Positions 8,068-17,773 are shown, counted from the first letter of the stretch. The stretch is 64,000 nucleotides of DNA from Pseudomonas sp. MYb118 (GCF_040947875.1 NZ_JBFRXN010000003.1:682001-746000), one strand, 5' to 3'. Notes: generated by a model not told the origin, from the sequence alone. A program made the numbers and translations.

Positions 8068-10581
8068 ATGGGCAACATCAAACAAGAAAGCATGCCGGTG
8101 ATTCGCGAACTGCGGGATTTCGACCGCCAGTCAGGCAATCGGCTCGAACGGCTGGTGTTCAATGGCCGGCCGCTGTTCATGCTGCTCATGGCCCTGGCCA
8201 CCGTGGTGCTCGGCTACATGGCCGCGACCCGTCTGGAGCTGCGGCCCAGCTTCGAAAAAATGATCCCGCAGAGCCAGCCCTACATCCAGAATTTCCTTGA
8301 GAACCGCCAGTCCCTGCGCGGCCTGGGCAACTCGGTGCGGGTGGTGGTGGAAAACACCCGCGGCGACATCTTCGACCCCGGCTACCTGGACGTGCTCAAG
8401 CAGGTCAACGACAAGCTGTTCCTCACCGAAGGCGTCGATCGCGCGTGGATGAAGTCGCTGTGGAGCCCGGCGGTGCGCTGGACCGAAGTCACCGAGGAAG
8501 GTTTCCAGGGCGGCCCGGTGATGCCCGATACCTACCAGGGCGAGCCTGCGCAGATCGAGCAGTTGCGCCAGAACATCTCCCGTGCCGGGATCGTCGGCAG
8601 CCTGGTGGCCAGTGACTTCAAGTCGAGCATGCTGATCGTGCCGCTGCTGGACAAGGCCACCGCCAGCGGCAAGCGCATCGACTACCGGGCGTTCTCGCAG
8701 ATGCTCGAGGAGCAGTTGCGCGACCAGATCGAGTTCGCCGGCGACAGCGCCGCACGAAAGGCCGGGGAGGAGGGCAAGGGCCCCTACAAGGTGCGGGTGA
8801 TCGGCTTCGCCAAGTTGATGGGCGACCTGATCGACGGCCTGATCCAGGTGATGATGTTCTTTGGCCTGGCGGTACTGACCTCGCTGGCGATCATCTACGC
8901 CTACACCCGGTGCGTGCGCAGCACCTTGCTGGTGGTCGGCTGTTCGCTGATCGCGGTGGTCTGGCAGCTCGGCATCGTCGCCTGGCTGGGCTATGCCATC
9001 GACCCGTATTCGGTGCTGGTGCCGTTCCTGATCTTCGCCATCGGCGTGTCCCACGCGGCGCAGAAAATGAACGGGATCATGCAGGACATCGCCCGCGGCA
9101 CCCACCGCCTGATCGCCGCGCGCTACACCTTTCGCCGCCTGTTCATCGCTGGGGTCACCGCGCTGCTGGCCGATGCCGTGGGCTTTGCCGTGCTGATGTT
9201 GATCGACATCCCGGTGATCCGTGACCTGGCGATCACCGCCAGCATCGGCGTGGCGGTGCTGATCTTCACCTCGTTGCTGCTGATGCCGGTGGCGCTGTCC
9301 TACGTCGGTGTCGGCGCCAAGGCCGCCGAGCGGGCGCTGAAAATCGACAGCCGCGCCGACCGGCACAAGGGTTTTGGCCGGCTCTGGGACCTGCTCGACC
9401 GCTTCACCACGGCCCGCTGGGCCACCGGCGCCGTGCTGGTGGGCTTGTTGATGGGTGTTGGCGGTTTTATGGTCAGCCAGCACCTGAAGATCGGCGACCT
9501 GGAGAGCGGGGCGCCGGAGCTGCGCGCCGACTCGCGCTACAACCGCGACAACGCCTACATCACAAGCCATTACGCGCTGTCCAGCGACCTGTTCGCGGTG
9601 ATGATCAAGACTGCGCCGGAAGGTTGTCTGAACTACAAGACCCTGGTACTCGCCGACCGCCTGGCCTGGGAACTGCAGCAATCGCCGGGGGTGCAGGCCA
9701 CCGCGTCGCTGGTCAACGCGGTGCGCCAGATCACCGCTGGTACCTATGAAGGCAACCCCAAGCTCAACAGCATCCAGCGCAACCAGGACGTACTCAACTA
9801 CGCCGCGCAGCAGGCTTCGGTCAATTCGCCGGAACTGTTCAACACCGATTGCTCGCTGATGCCGGTGATCGCCTTTCTCAAGGACCACAAGGCCGAGACC
9901 CTGGATGAGGTGGTGGCGATTGCCGAACGCTTCGCCCAGGACAACAACAGCGAGGAGCGCCAGTTCCTGCTGGCGGCCGGCTCGGCGGGGATCGAGGCGG
10001 CGACCAACATCGTCGTGCGTGAAGCCAACCACACCATGCTGCTGTACGTGTACGCGGCGGTCACGCTGTTCTGCCTGATCACCTTTCGCAGCTGGCGGGC
10101 CACGGTGGTGGCGCTGTTGCCCCTGGTGCTGACCTCGATTCTCTGCGAGGCGTTGATGGTGGCCATGGGCATCGGCGTGAAAGTCGCGACCCTGCCGGTG
10201 ATCGCCCTCGGTGTCGGCATCGGCGTCGACTACGCCTTGTACCTGCTCAGCGTGCAGTTGCACTTCCAGCGCCAGGGCCTGCCGTTGACCCAGGCCTACC
10301 GCAACGCCGTGTCCTTCACCGGGCGCGTGGTCGGGCTGGTGGGCATCACCCTGGCTGCCGGCGTGGTGTGCTGGGTGTGGTCGCCGATCAAGTTCCAGGC
10401 CGACATGGGCATCCTGCTGACCTTCATGTTCCTGTGGAACATGCTCGGCGCACTGGTGCTGATCCCGGCCCTGTCGTACTTCCTGCTGCGTGAACGCACG
10501 CCGATCGCAGCCCCCGCAAGCAACACCAACAAAACCACCGAACGACCCGGCATGCCCCATGCCGTGAACACTTGCGAGTAA
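8068..10581 (+). CDS. RND/MMPL-family transporter
   Basis: Inner-membrane transporter of 837 residues in the MMPL branch of the RND superfamily. Layout: one N-terminal membrane helix (about 37-55), a large periplasmic domain, five or six helices (about 260-420), a second periplasmic domain, and a last helix group (about 660-815). Conserved RND features include LGVGIGVDYALYLLS in the second membrane bundle. This branch (as in HpnN and MmpL) moves lipids or other hydrophobic molecules. The ATG at 8068 is preferred over a TTG at 8029 that would overlap the preceding gene. It is followed after 7 bp by the acyl-CoA dehydrogenase gene. Confidence 0.9.
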   Translation: MGNIKQESMPVIRELRDFDRQSGNRLERLVFNGRPLFMLLMALATVVLGYMAATRLELRPSFEKMIPQSQPYIQNFLENRQSLRGLGNSVRVVVENTRGDIFDPGYLDVLKQVNDKLFLTEGVDRAWMKSLWSPAVRWTEVTEEGFQGGPVMPDTYQGEPAQIEQLRQNISRAGIVGSLVASDFKSSMLIVPLLDKATASGKRIDYRAFSQMLEEQLRDQIEFAGDSAARKAGEEGKGPYKVRVIGFAKLMGDLIDGLIQVMMFFGLAVLTSLAIIYAYTRCVRSTLLVVGCSLIAVVWQLGIVAWLGYAIDPYSVLVPFLIFAIGVSHAAQKMNGIMQDIARGTHRLIAARYTFRRLFIAGVTALLADAVGFAVLMLIDIPVIRDLAITASIGVAVLIFTSLLLMPVALSYVGVGAKAAERALKIDSRADRHKGFGRLWDLLDRFTTARWATGAVLVGLLMGVGGFMVSQHLKIGDLESGAPELRADSRYNRDNAYITSHYALSSDLFAVMIKTAPEGCLNYKTLVLADRLAWELQQSPGVQATASLVNAVRQITAGTYEGNPKLNSIQRNQDVLNYAAQQASVNSPELFNTDCSLMPVIAFLKDHKAETLDEVVAIAERFAQDNNSEERQFLLAAGSAGIEAATNIVVREANHTMLLYVYAAVTLFCLITFRSWRATVVALLPLVLTSILCEALMVAMGIGVKVATLPVIALGVGIGVDYALYLLSVQLHFQRQGLPLTQAYRNAVSFTGRVVGLVGITLAAGVVCWVWSPIKFQADMGILLTFMFLWNMLGALVLIPALSYFLLRERTPIAAPASNTNKTTERPGMPHAVNTCE

Positions 10582-10588
10582 GTCCACA

Positions 10589-12367
10589 ATGTCTGAATAC
10601 CAAGCTCCCCTGCGCGACATGCGCTTCGTACTCAAGGAAGTTTTCCAGGTGTCGCGCCTCTGGGCCAGGTTGCCTGGCCTGGCCGACGTGATCGATGAAG
10701 AGACCGCCGCGGCGATCCTCGAGGAGGCCGGCAAGATCAGCGGCGAAGTGATTGCGCCGCTCAACCGCGCCAGCGATGAACAGGGTTGCACCTGGAACAA
10801 CGGCGCGGTCAGCGCCCCGGATGGTTTCGCCGAGGCCTATCAGGCCTTTGCCGAGGGCGGCTGGGTCGGGGTTGGTGGCGATGCGCGATTTGGTGGCATG
10901 GGCATGCCCAAGGCCATTTCGGCGCAGGTCGAGGAGATGGTCAACGCTGCCAGCCTGTCATTCGGCCTGTACCCGATGCTCACGGCCGGTGCCTGCCTGT
11001 CGATCAACGCCCACGCCAGCGAAGAATTGAAAGCCACCTACCTGCCGAACATGTACGCCGGCACCTGGACCGGCTCGATGTGCCTGACCGAAGCCCACGC
11101 CGGCACCGACCTGGGGCTGATTCGCACCCGCGCCGAACCGCAGGCCGACGGCAGCTTCAAGGTCAGTGGCAGCAAGATCTTCATCACCGGTGGCGAGCAC
11201 GACCTGACCGAGAACATCATCCACCTGGTGCTGGCGCGCCTGCCGGACGCCCCGGCCGGGCCACGGGGCATCTCGTTGTTCCTGGTGCCCAAGGTGCTGG
11301 TCAATGCCGACGGCTCGCTGGGCGAGCGCAATGCGCTGTCCTGCGGCAGCATTGAACACAAGATGGGCATCAAGGCTTCGGCCACCTGCGTGATGAACTT
11401 CGACGGCGCCACCGGCTGGATCGTCGGCGCGCCGGGCAAAGGCCTGGCGGCGATGTTCACCATGATGAACTACGAACGCCTGGGCGTGGGCATTCAGGGC
11501 CTGGCCCAGGGCGAACGTGCTTACCAGAACGCCGTCAGCTACGCCCGCGACCGCCTGCAAAGCCGCGCGCCGACGGGAGCGCAACACAAGGACAAGGCCG
11601 CCGACCCGATCATCGTCCACCCCGACGTGCGCCGCATGCTGCTGACCATGAAGGCCCTGAACGAAGGCGGCCGCGCGTTTTCCAGCTACGTGGCGCTGCA
11701 ACTCGACACCGCCAAGTACAGCGAAGACGCGACCCAGCGCAGCCGCGCGCAGGATCTGGTGGCCTTGCTGACCCCGGTGGCCAAGGCGTTCCTCACCGAC
11801 ATGGGCCTGGAAACCACCCTGCACGGGCAGATGGTCTTCGGCGGCCATGGCTACATCCGCGAGTGGGGCCAGGAACAACTGGTGCGTGACGTGCGCATCA
11901 CGCAGATCTACGAAGGCACCAACGGCATCCAGTCCCTGGACCTGCTCGGGCGCAAGATCGTTGGCAGCGACGGCGCGTTCTACCGCCTGTTCGCCGCGGA
12001 AATCCGCCATTTCATCGCCCATGCCTGCGCTGACTTGTGCGAGTTCACCCGGCCGTTGAACGCCGCAGTCGACACCCTCGACGAGCTGACTGACTGGGTG
12101 CTGGACAAGGCCCGCAGCAACCCCGACGAAATTGGCGCCGCCTCGGTCGAATACCTGCACGTGTTCGGCTATACCGCGTACGCCTACCTGTGGGCGCGGA
12201 TGGCCAAGGCTGCGATGAGCACCCATGCCAGCGATGCGTTCTACACCAGCAAACTGGCCACTGCGCGGTTCTATTTCGCCCGCCTGCTGCCACGCATTCA
12301 CTCGCTGAGCGCCTCGGCCATGGCCGGCAGTGCCTGCCTGTTTGCCTTGCCCGCCGAACAGTTCTGA
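10589..12367 (+). CDS. Acyl-CoA dehydrogenase (FadE/DmdC-type, with C-terminal extension)
   Basis: FAD-dependent acyl-CoA dehydrogenase of 592 residues, longer than the 380-residue core because it carries the extra C-terminal domain of the FadE5/DmdC type. Visible signatures are MCLTEAHAGTDLG (flavin and substrate binding, about residue 165) and GGHGYIREWGQ followed by QIYEGTNGIQSLDL (about 420-455), which holds the catalytic Glu. It starts 7 bp after the RND gene and is followed after 14 bp by the acyl-CoA ligase, so the three are co-expressed. It should carry out the first oxidation of the acyl-CoA made by the ligase. The chain type cannot be told from sequence alone. Confidence 0.92.
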   Translation: MSEYQAPLRDMRFVLKEVFQVSRLWARLPGLADVIDEETAAAILEEAGKISGEVIAPLNRASDEQGCTWNNGAVSAPDGFAEAYQAFAEGGWVGVGGDARFGGMGMPKAISAQVEEMVNAASLSFGLYPMLTAGACLSINAHASEELKATYLPNMYAGTWTGSMCLTEAHAGTDLGLIRTRAEPQADGSFKVSGSKIFITGGEHDLTENIIHLVLARLPDAPAGPRGISLFLVPKVLVNADGSLGERNALSCGSIEHKMGIKASATCVMNFDGATGWIVGAPGKGLAAMFTMMNYERLGVGIQGLAQGERAYQNAVSYARDRLQSRAPTGAQHKDKAADPIIVHPDVRRMLLTMKALNEGGRAFSSYVALQLDTAKYSEDATQRSRAQDLVALLTPVAKAFLTDMGLETTLHGQMVFGGHGYIREWGQEQLVRDVRITQIYEGTNGIQSLDLLGRKIVGSDGAFYRLFAAEIRHFIAHACADLCEFTRPLNAAVDTLDELTDWVLDKARSNPDEIGAASVEYLHVFGYTAYAYLWARMAKAAMSTHASDAFYTSKLATARFYFARLLPRIHSLSASAMAGSACLFALPAEQF

Positions 12368-12381
12368 ACGGAAGCCCAACC

Positions 12382-14031
12382 ATGATGGCGACAAAAATAA
12401 TCCCCCCCGCTGAGGGCGCCTACGCCTATCCGCTGCTGATCAAGCAATTGCTGTTGTCCGGTGTGCGTTATGAACCGGGCCGGGAAATCGTCTACGCCGA
12501 CAAGCTGCGCTACAGCTACCAGACGCTACACCTGCGCGTGCGCCGCCTGGCCAATGCGCTGACGGCGGCCGGGGTCAAGGCCGGCGACACCGTGGCGATG
12601 CTCGACTGGGACAGCCACCGTTACCTGGAATGCTTTTTTGCCGTGCCGATGATCGGCGCGGTGCTGCACACGGTGAACATTCGCCTGTCGCCGGAGCAGG
12701 TACTGTTCACCATGAACCACGCCGAGGATGACCTGGTGCTGGTGCACGATGATTTTGCGCCACTGGTTACGCAGATTCGCGAGCGACTGGACACCGTCAA
12801 GGGCTTCATTCGCCTGAGTGACGACGCCAGTGTCAGCACCGCACTGCCCGTGCTGGGCGAGTACGAGCAGTTGCTGGATGAAGCTTCGGACCAATACGAG
12901 TTCGCCGATTTCGACGAAAACTCGGTGGCGACGCTGTTCTACACCACCGGCACCACGGGCGACCCCAAGGGCGTGTATTTCAGCCATCGGCAACTGGTGC
13001 TGCACACACTGAACGCAGCCGGCACCCTCGGCGCCTTCCAGGGCCAGCCACTGTTGCGCTCGGACGATGTGTACATGCCGATCACGCCGATGTTCCACGT
13101 ACACGCCTGGGGCGTGCCTTATGTGGCGACGCTGCTGGGGCTCAAGCAGGTTTATCCCGGTCGTTACGAGCCCAACACGCTGGTGCGGCTGTTCCGCGAA
13201 GAGAAAGTCAGCTTCTCGCATTGTGTGCCGACCGTGCTGCAGATGATCCTGAACTGCGAAGAAGGCAGGAAAACCCGCTTCGAAGGCTGGAAAATGCTCC
13301 TGGGTGGCAGTGCGCTACCGCTGGGCATCGCCACGCAGGCCAGCGAACGGGGCATGTGCGTGCACGCAGGCTACGGCATGTCGGAGACCTGCCCGTTGCT
13401 GTGCCTGACCTACCTGCGTGATGAGCAACTGACGCAGCCGATGGCCGAGCAACTGCCGACGCGGATCAAGACCGGCACGCCGATCCCATTGGTCGACCTG
13501 AAGATCATCGACGCCAACGGCCAGGACGTGGCCCACGACGGCGAGTCCCTGGGCGAAATCGTCGTGCGGGCGCCCTGGCTGACCCAGGGCTATTTGAAGG
13601 AACGGGAGAAGGGCGCCGAGCTGTGGCAGGGCGGTTGGCTGCACACCGGCGACATGGCTTCGATCAATCCGCTGGGCTGCGTGGAGATCAAGGACCGGAT
13701 CAAGGACGTGATCAAGACCGGCGGCGAGTGGATCAGCTCGCTGGAACTGGAAAGCCTGATCAGCCAGCACCCGGCGGTAATGTCCGTGGCGGTGGTGGGC
13801 ATTGCCGACGAACAATGGGGCGAACGCCCGATGGCGATGGTGGTGTGCGAAGCGGGGCAATACCTGGACCGCAAGGTGCTGGAAGCCCACCTGCAAGCCT
13901 TTGTCGATGGCGGGCGCATCAACAAATGGGCGATCCCCAAACAGTTCAAGTTCGTCGCCGAGATCCCCAAGACCAGCGTCGGCAAGATCAACAAGAAGCT
14001 GATCCGCGAGAACGAACTGGCGTCCAGTTGA
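12382..14031 (+). CDS. Long/medium-chain acyl-CoA ligase (AMP-binding)
   Basis: ATP-dependent acyl-CoA ligase of 549 residues. ANL-superfamily motifs are complete: FYTTGTTGDPKGVYFSH (P-loop, about 190), YGMSETCPLL (about 333), GWLHTGDMASI (about 420), DRIKDVIKTGGEWIS (about 440) and the C-terminal catalytic Lys in SVGKINKK (about 538). GGAAG precedes two adjacent ATGs (12382 and 12385). As last gene of the run it would activate the acid that the acyl-CoA dehydrogenase then oxidises. The gene ends at a long palindrome shared with the convergent DUF2950 gene. Confidence 0.92.
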   Translation: MMATKIIPPAEGAYAYPLLIKQLLLSGVRYEPGREIVYADKLRYSYQTLHLRVRRLANALTAAGVKAGDTVAMLDWDSHRYLECFFAVPMIGAVLHTVNIRLSPEQVLFTMNHAEDDLVLVHDDFAPLVTQIRERLDTVKGFIRLSDDASVSTALPVLGEYEQLLDEASDQYEFADFDENSVATLFYTTGTTGDPKGVYFSHRQLVLHTLNAAGTLGAFQGQPLLRSDDVYMPITPMFHVHAWGVPYVATLLGLKQVYPGRYEPNTLVRLFREEKVSFSHCVPTVLQMILNCEEGRKTRFEGWKMLLGGSALPLGIATQASERGMCVHAGYGMSETCPLLCLTYLRDEQLTQPMAEQLPTRIKTGTPIPLVDLKIIDANGQDVAHDGESLGEIVVRAPWLTQGYLKEREKGAELWQGGWLHTGDMASINPLGCVEIKDRIKDVIKTGGEWISSLELESLISQHPAVMSVAVVGIADEQWGERPMAMVVCEAGQYLDRKVLEAHLQAFVDGGRINKWAIPKQFKFVAEIPKTSVGKINKKLIRENELASS

Positions 14032-14040
14032 TCGCTTGAT

Positions 14041-14078
14041 CCGTCGCCCCGGGGAGGTTCATTGTTCCGGGGCGACGG
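14041..14078. terminator. 12-bp palindrome between convergent genes
   Basis: A perfect 12-bp inverted repeat (CCGTCGCCCCGG / CCGGGGCGACGG) with a 14-base loop spans the 3' ends of the acyl-CoA ligase and DUF2950 genes. The DUF2950 stop codon lies in the loop and its last codons form one arm. No T-tract follows on either side, so it may act as a bidirectional stop with help, or as an mRNA 3'-end stabiliser. Confidence 0.6.
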
Positions 14079-14955
14079 TGACTTCCTGCCAGCTGTCATC
14101 GGGGTCGAACAGCTTCATGGCCTGCGCCACCTTGGCGCCTTCGGGCCCCAGGTCTTTCTCGAAGACCTGGCCGTCGTGGCTGATCATGAAGCTCATCACC
14201 CCGGTGTCGTCGTACTTGACCGGCCAGGCGATCATGGCAAAACCGCGGCTCATCTTGTCGCCGATCAGGTAGCTGTAGGCGCCGCCCGGTGCCGAAGGCC
14301 CCTGGCCATCGAGGATGCGGAAGTGGTAGCCGTGCCAGCCTTCGCCGGCCACGCTCTTGCCGTACAACGGCCCCAGGGGGCTGATCTGCCCGCTGTCGTC
14401 TTCTGCCCAGTAGAGCCCGTCGTGCTTGCCGGGGGTGCTGAAGATTTTCTGCGCGTATTCCAGCGCGCCGTCGCCGTCACGATCCACTGTCGCGTAGTCC
14501 ATCTGCGCGTCGTGGTAGGTCAGCACCGCCTGTTGTGCGTCCAGTTCGTTGCGGCCGATGCGGCGGGTGCGCAGTTCGGCGTCGCCGGCCTTGATGTCGA
14601 AGCGCCAACCGCTGTCGCCCTTGACCAGCGGGATGGGCAGCGGCCAGTTGTCCTTGCCCACCGCGAGGGTGGCCTTGCGCTCGCCGGTTTTTTCAATGTG
14701 GTGCTGCTCGTGGTACTGCTTGAGGAAGGCTTCGACATCTTCGCGCTGCGAACCCTTGCGCGGGATGTAGGTTTGCCAGTCCTGGCCCAGCAGTTCGGTC
14801 AGGCGGGCCTGGTCGGCGCGCTCGGTGCCCAAGGCCTTGACGAAGGCTTCGGCGGCTTTTTCCGGGGTTGGGAAGGATTGCTGGGCCGCTGCAATGCACG
14901 ACCAGGCCATGCCGAGCAACAGCGCCAGTGAACTGGCTTTGAAGTGCGTGTTCAT
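14059..14955 (-). CDS. DUF2950 exported protein
   Basis: Exported protein of 298 residues with a signal peptide (about 1-24, cleavage near AAA-QQ). It matches DUF2950, a family of unknown function that regularly sits beside DUF3300 genes. The segment YATVDRDGDGALEYAQKI resembles a calcium-binding Asp-rich turn (DRDGDGALE). Its ATG overlaps the stop of the DUF3300 gene by 4 bp, so translation of the two is coupled. No catalytic motif was recognised. Confidence 0.88.
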   Translation of the reverse strand: MNTHFKASSLALLLGMAWSCIAAAQQSFPTPEKAAEAFVKALGTERADQARLTELLGQDWQTYIPRKGSQREDVEAFLKQYHEQHHIEKTGERKATLAVGKDNWPLPIPLVKGDSGWRFDIKAGDAELRTRRIGRNELDAQQAVLTYHDAQMDYATVDRDGDGALEYAQKIFSTPGKHDGLYWAEDDSGQISPLGPLYGKSVAGEGWHGYHFRILDGQGPSAPGGAYSYLIGDKMSRGFAMIAWPVKYDDTGVMSFMISHDGQVFEKDLGPEGAKVAQAMKLFDPDDSWQEVTVAPEQ

Positions 14956-16415
14956 CGACGGCCCCCCCGCGAACGTGCCCCGGCGCCGGACGGCCGGCTG
15001 ATCTGCCGACCCTCCATGCGTGCACCGCCGCCCCGCTGGGCGGACGCCTGACTGGCCCGGCCGCGCAGGGCCTGGGCGTTGGATTGCGACGGCGAGCGCA
15101 CGCCGGCGAAGGCGTTGTTGCGTGCGGCGCCCTGGCGATTCTGCGAGAAGTCCTGGCGGCGCTGGTTGTTCTGCGCGGTTTCGCGGCGCGCTTGCTGGTT
15201 ATCACGCAGGTTGCGGTTGTCATTCTGGCTGCGGTCGGTGGCCCGTGGCCGCTCGTTGCCTTGTTGCAGGCGGTTACCGACCGAACCCTCGGAGCGCGCC
15301 TGGCGCATCTGGTCCTGGGCCTGGCGATTGCTGGTGGCCGGGCGCTGGATGCCGGCGCGGTCCATGGAGTTGCGCGCGCGGTCGCGGGCCTGGGCACGCT
15401 GCGCATCGTCGCCGCGGAAGGCTTCGCGCTGGCGGGCGCCGTCCAGTTGCCGGCCGTACTGTTCACGGCTGCGGGCATCGCGGTAGGGCACACCGTCGCG
15501 ATTGGCCGGGTTGTGCTGCCACTTGTTGCTGCTGATGCGGTTATTGATGTTGTTGCCATTGATGTTGTTGTAGCGGTTCACGTCGATGTCGACGTCGTTG
15601 TTGCCCCAGTCGCAGTCGCCCCACAACGAGGCGACGATTGCCACGCCGGTGCCGAACGCCAGCCCGGCCACCAGCGCCTGGCCGGGGTAGTAGGCGGGTG
15701 GCGGTGGGTAGTAGGCCGGTGGCGACGCCGGGTAAGGCCAGGTGCCGTAGGCGGTGGTCGGGTTATAGGTGGGCACGTACACCACCTGCGGGTCGGCAGG
15801 CTGGATGATGATGGTGGAACTGCCGCTGGCCGGTGCCGCCGGCAGGGTCTCGGCTTTCGGCCGGTCGGCGGGCGCGGGTGGGGGAGTCGGGGCAGGCGCG
15901 GCGACCTGCACCGTGACGTTCTGGTACTGGTTGCTCTCCAGGTTGCCGGCGGCCTGCGCCTGGCGCCGCAGGTTCTGCACGCCATTCATCAGGTCGTCCG
16001 GTTGCGCGAGGAAGGCGTCACCCAGGCGCTGCACCCACACCGGGTCCTGGCCGAGGGTGGCGAGCACCTGGGGAAAGGCCACCAGGGCCTGCACGCTGGG
16101 GTCCCAGGGCTGGTTGGCAACTTGCTTGACCGCGTCGTCGCCCTTGGCATTGGGGTTGGCCTTGGACCAGGTCACCGCTTCGGCGACTTCGCCGGGGTAG
16201 GTGCTGGCCATCAACACTTGCGCGAGCAACGGGTCGGGGTAGAGCGCGATGGGCGCGGCCATCTGCTCCAGTTGTTCCTGGGTGAACACCGGGTCCTTGG
16301 CGGGCGCCGCCGAGGTGGCGTTCTCGGCAGGAACGGGGGGCGCCTCCTGTGCCAGCGCCGCCGGCCCACCTAGAAACACAACGACTGACACCGCGCACAC
16401 CCATGAAATACGCAT
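14952..16415 (-). CDS. DUF3300 exported protein with Asn/Arg/Gln-rich tail
   Basis: Exported protein of 487 residues. A signal peptide (about 1-22) leads into a conserved DUF3300 domain (about 40-260) with IALYPDPLLAQVLMASTYP and VAFPQVLATLG. A proline/tyrosine-rich linker follows, then a long Asn-, Arg- and Gln-rich tail (about 290-487) containing DVDIDVNRYNNINGNN. The tail looks disordered and positively charged, suggesting binding to envelope polymers or nucleic acid; this is inference. It is first in a two-gene unit with DUF2950. Confidence 0.87.
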   Translation of the reverse strand: MRISWVCAVSVVVFLGGPAALAQEAPPVPAENATSAAPAKDPVFTQEQLEQMAAPIALYPDPLLAQVLMASTYPGEVAEAVTWSKANPNAKGDDAVKQVANQPWDPSVQALVAFPQVLATLGQDPVWVQRLGDAFLAQPDDLMNGVQNLRRQAQAAGNLESNQYQNVTVQVAAPAPTPPPAPADRPKAETLPAAPASGSSTIIIQPADPQVVYVPTYNPTTAYGTWPYPASPPAYYPPPPAYYPGQALVAGLAFGTGVAIVASLWGDCDWGNNDVDIDVNRYNNINGNNINNRISSNKWQHNPANRDGVPYRDARSREQYGRQLDGARQREAFRGDDAQRAQARDRARNSMDRAGIQRPATSNRQAQDQMRQARSEGSVGNRLQQGNERPRATDRSQNDNRNLRDNQQARRETAQNNQRRQDFSQNRQGAARNNAFAGVRSPSQSNAQALRGRASQASAQRGGGARMEGRQISRPSGAGARSRGGRR

Positions 16416-16512
16416 TGCCTTACCCCTGTGTGACCACCTGATGTGGAATGAAGGGATCCCTGTCGAGACGCTGGAAAAGGGCGAGTTCCGAGCCCATCGA
16501 CAAGCGTAGCCG

Positions 16513-17184
16513 CTACTGCGGACGCAGCATGTGAAAGTTGCTGTCGATCAGCGTCTGGACGATTTCCACCGCGCCATTGATCGCAAATTGTGCGCCCATG
16601 CACACCAGCAGGAAGCCCATCAGTCGGGAAATGGCGTCGATCCCCGACTTCCCGGTCATGCGCATGATCAGGCCCGAGCCGCGCAGGCATAACCACAGGA
16701 TCAGCGCGGTGAACAGGAAAATCAGCGGCGGCGCGACCCAGATGACCCAGGGCGCAAATGCCGTGCTGTTCTTGATCGTGGCGGCGGAGCTGATGATCAT
16801 CGCGATCGTCCCGGGCCCGGCGGTACTGGGCATGGCCAGGGGGATGAAGGCAAAGTCGGCCTGCTCGCTGACGGTATTGGCCGGCTGCGGTGCCGGCGTG
16901 GGCGGGAACAGCATCTTCAGGCCCATGATGATCAGGATCCCGCCACCGGCCATGCGCAGGCCCGGTATGGAAATATTGAACACGTCCATGACCAGCTCAC
17001 CTATGTAGTAGGTGAGCGTCATGATCAAAAACACATACAGTGACGTGAGGAAGGCCTGGCGGTTCTTTTCCTGCTGGTTCAGCCCTTTGCTCAGCGCAAT
17101 GAACAACGCCACGGTGGTCGGTGGGTTGGTCAAGGGCAACAGGGCGAGCAGCCCGAGCGCAATGGCGTTGAGCAGGTCGGTCAT
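16513..17184 (-). CDS. MarC-family integral membrane protein
   Basis: Inner-membrane protein of 223 residues with six predicted helices and the MarC/NAAT pattern: [18 protein letters not shown] near the N-terminus, [18 protein letters not shown] in the middle and [10 protein letters not shown] before the fourth helix. The family was once tied to multiple antibiotic resistance, later withdrawn for E. coli MarC, and one archaeal member is an amino-acid transporter. The function here is unknown. Confidence 0.9.
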   Translation of the reverse strand: MTDLLNAIALGLLALLPLTNPPTTVALFIALSKGLNQQEKNRQAFLTSLYVFLIMTLTYYIGELVMDVFNISIPGLRMAGGGILIIMGLKMLFPPTPAPQPANTVSEQADFAFIPLAMPSTAGPGTIAMIISSAATIKNSTAFAPWVIWVAPPLIFLFTALILWLCLRGSGLIMRMTGKSGIDAISRLMGFLLVCMGAQFAINGAVEIVQTLIDSNFHMLRPQ

Positions 17185-17206
17185 GTCGGCGCTTCCCCAG
17201 GGGCTG

Positions 17207-17773
17207 TCAGCGTGACGTGGTGACCTTCAGCACTTCGGTAAACACCGCGTCGACCGTCTGGCCCACCTTGAGCTTGCTCATGCGCGCCTGCAGGTCGGGG
17301 TTTTCCACCTTGACCACGCGAACCTGGCCTTCGGGTGGCAGCAGCGTCACCTCGTGTTTATTCAGGTCGATGGCGGTGATCTTCGAGGTGACGCGCACCT
17401 GGCGAATCGCCTCGCCACCGGGGTTGGGGTTGTCCTTGCCGGCGCGGGCGACCATGGATTCATTGCTGACCCCAGGCTGTCCGCCTTCTGTGGTGTCGAG
17501 CACATAGGCGACCGAGCGCGCCACCTGGATGTCGACCTTGTCGCCGACCTTGAGATTGTCGAGGTTCTTGGCCTGGTCCGAGAGCTGGATCACCACCGGT
17601 TTGCCCTCGGCATCCTCGATGGTCACCTGATGATTGGCGGCATCGACGGCCAGCACCTTGGAGATAATCTGACCTTCCAGCGTCTTGGTACCCAACGGGA
17701 TTTCAGCGGCGTGCGCCAGGGACATGATCGAGGCAAAAGCACCAGCATAGGCAAGAAAGCGGATCGTTTTCAT
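17207..17773 (-). CDS. Periplasmic protein with two tandem beta-rich repeats
   Basis: Exported protein of 188 residues with signal peptide (about 1-22, cleavage near AHA-AE). The mature part is an internal duplication. [20 protein letters not shown]...[11 protein letters not shown] (about 32-90) aligns with [19 protein letters not shown]...[11 protein letters not shown] (about 125-180). Each half looks like a small beta-barrel of the DUF5666/OB type. The ATG at 17773 begins the signal peptide; the frame is open further upstream without a better start. It lies 22 bp upstream of the MarC gene on the same strand, so the two are probably co-transcribed. Function unknown. Confidence 0.75.
   Translation of the reverse strand: MKTIRFLAYAGAFASIMSLAHAAEIPLGTKTLEGQIISKVLAVDAANHQVTIEDAEGKPVVIQLSDQAKNLDNLKVGDKVDIQVARSVAYVLDTTEGGQPGVSNESMVARAGKDNPNPGGEAIRQVRVTSKITAIDLNKHEVTLLPPEGQVRVVKVENPDLQARMSKLKVGQTVDAVFTEVLKVTTSR

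Noticed and set aside
5286..8201. Minus-strand open frame of 971 codons opposite the DUF1329/YCF48/RND genes
   Set aside because: Composition is that of antisense high-G+C coding sequence (His/Gln/Arg/Gly/Val rich), it spans three sense genes with clear families, and crosses REP units.
8131..10800. Minus-strand open frame of 889 codons opposite the RND gene
   Set aside because: Shadow of the RND gene caused by codon bias; no recognisable domain or start context.
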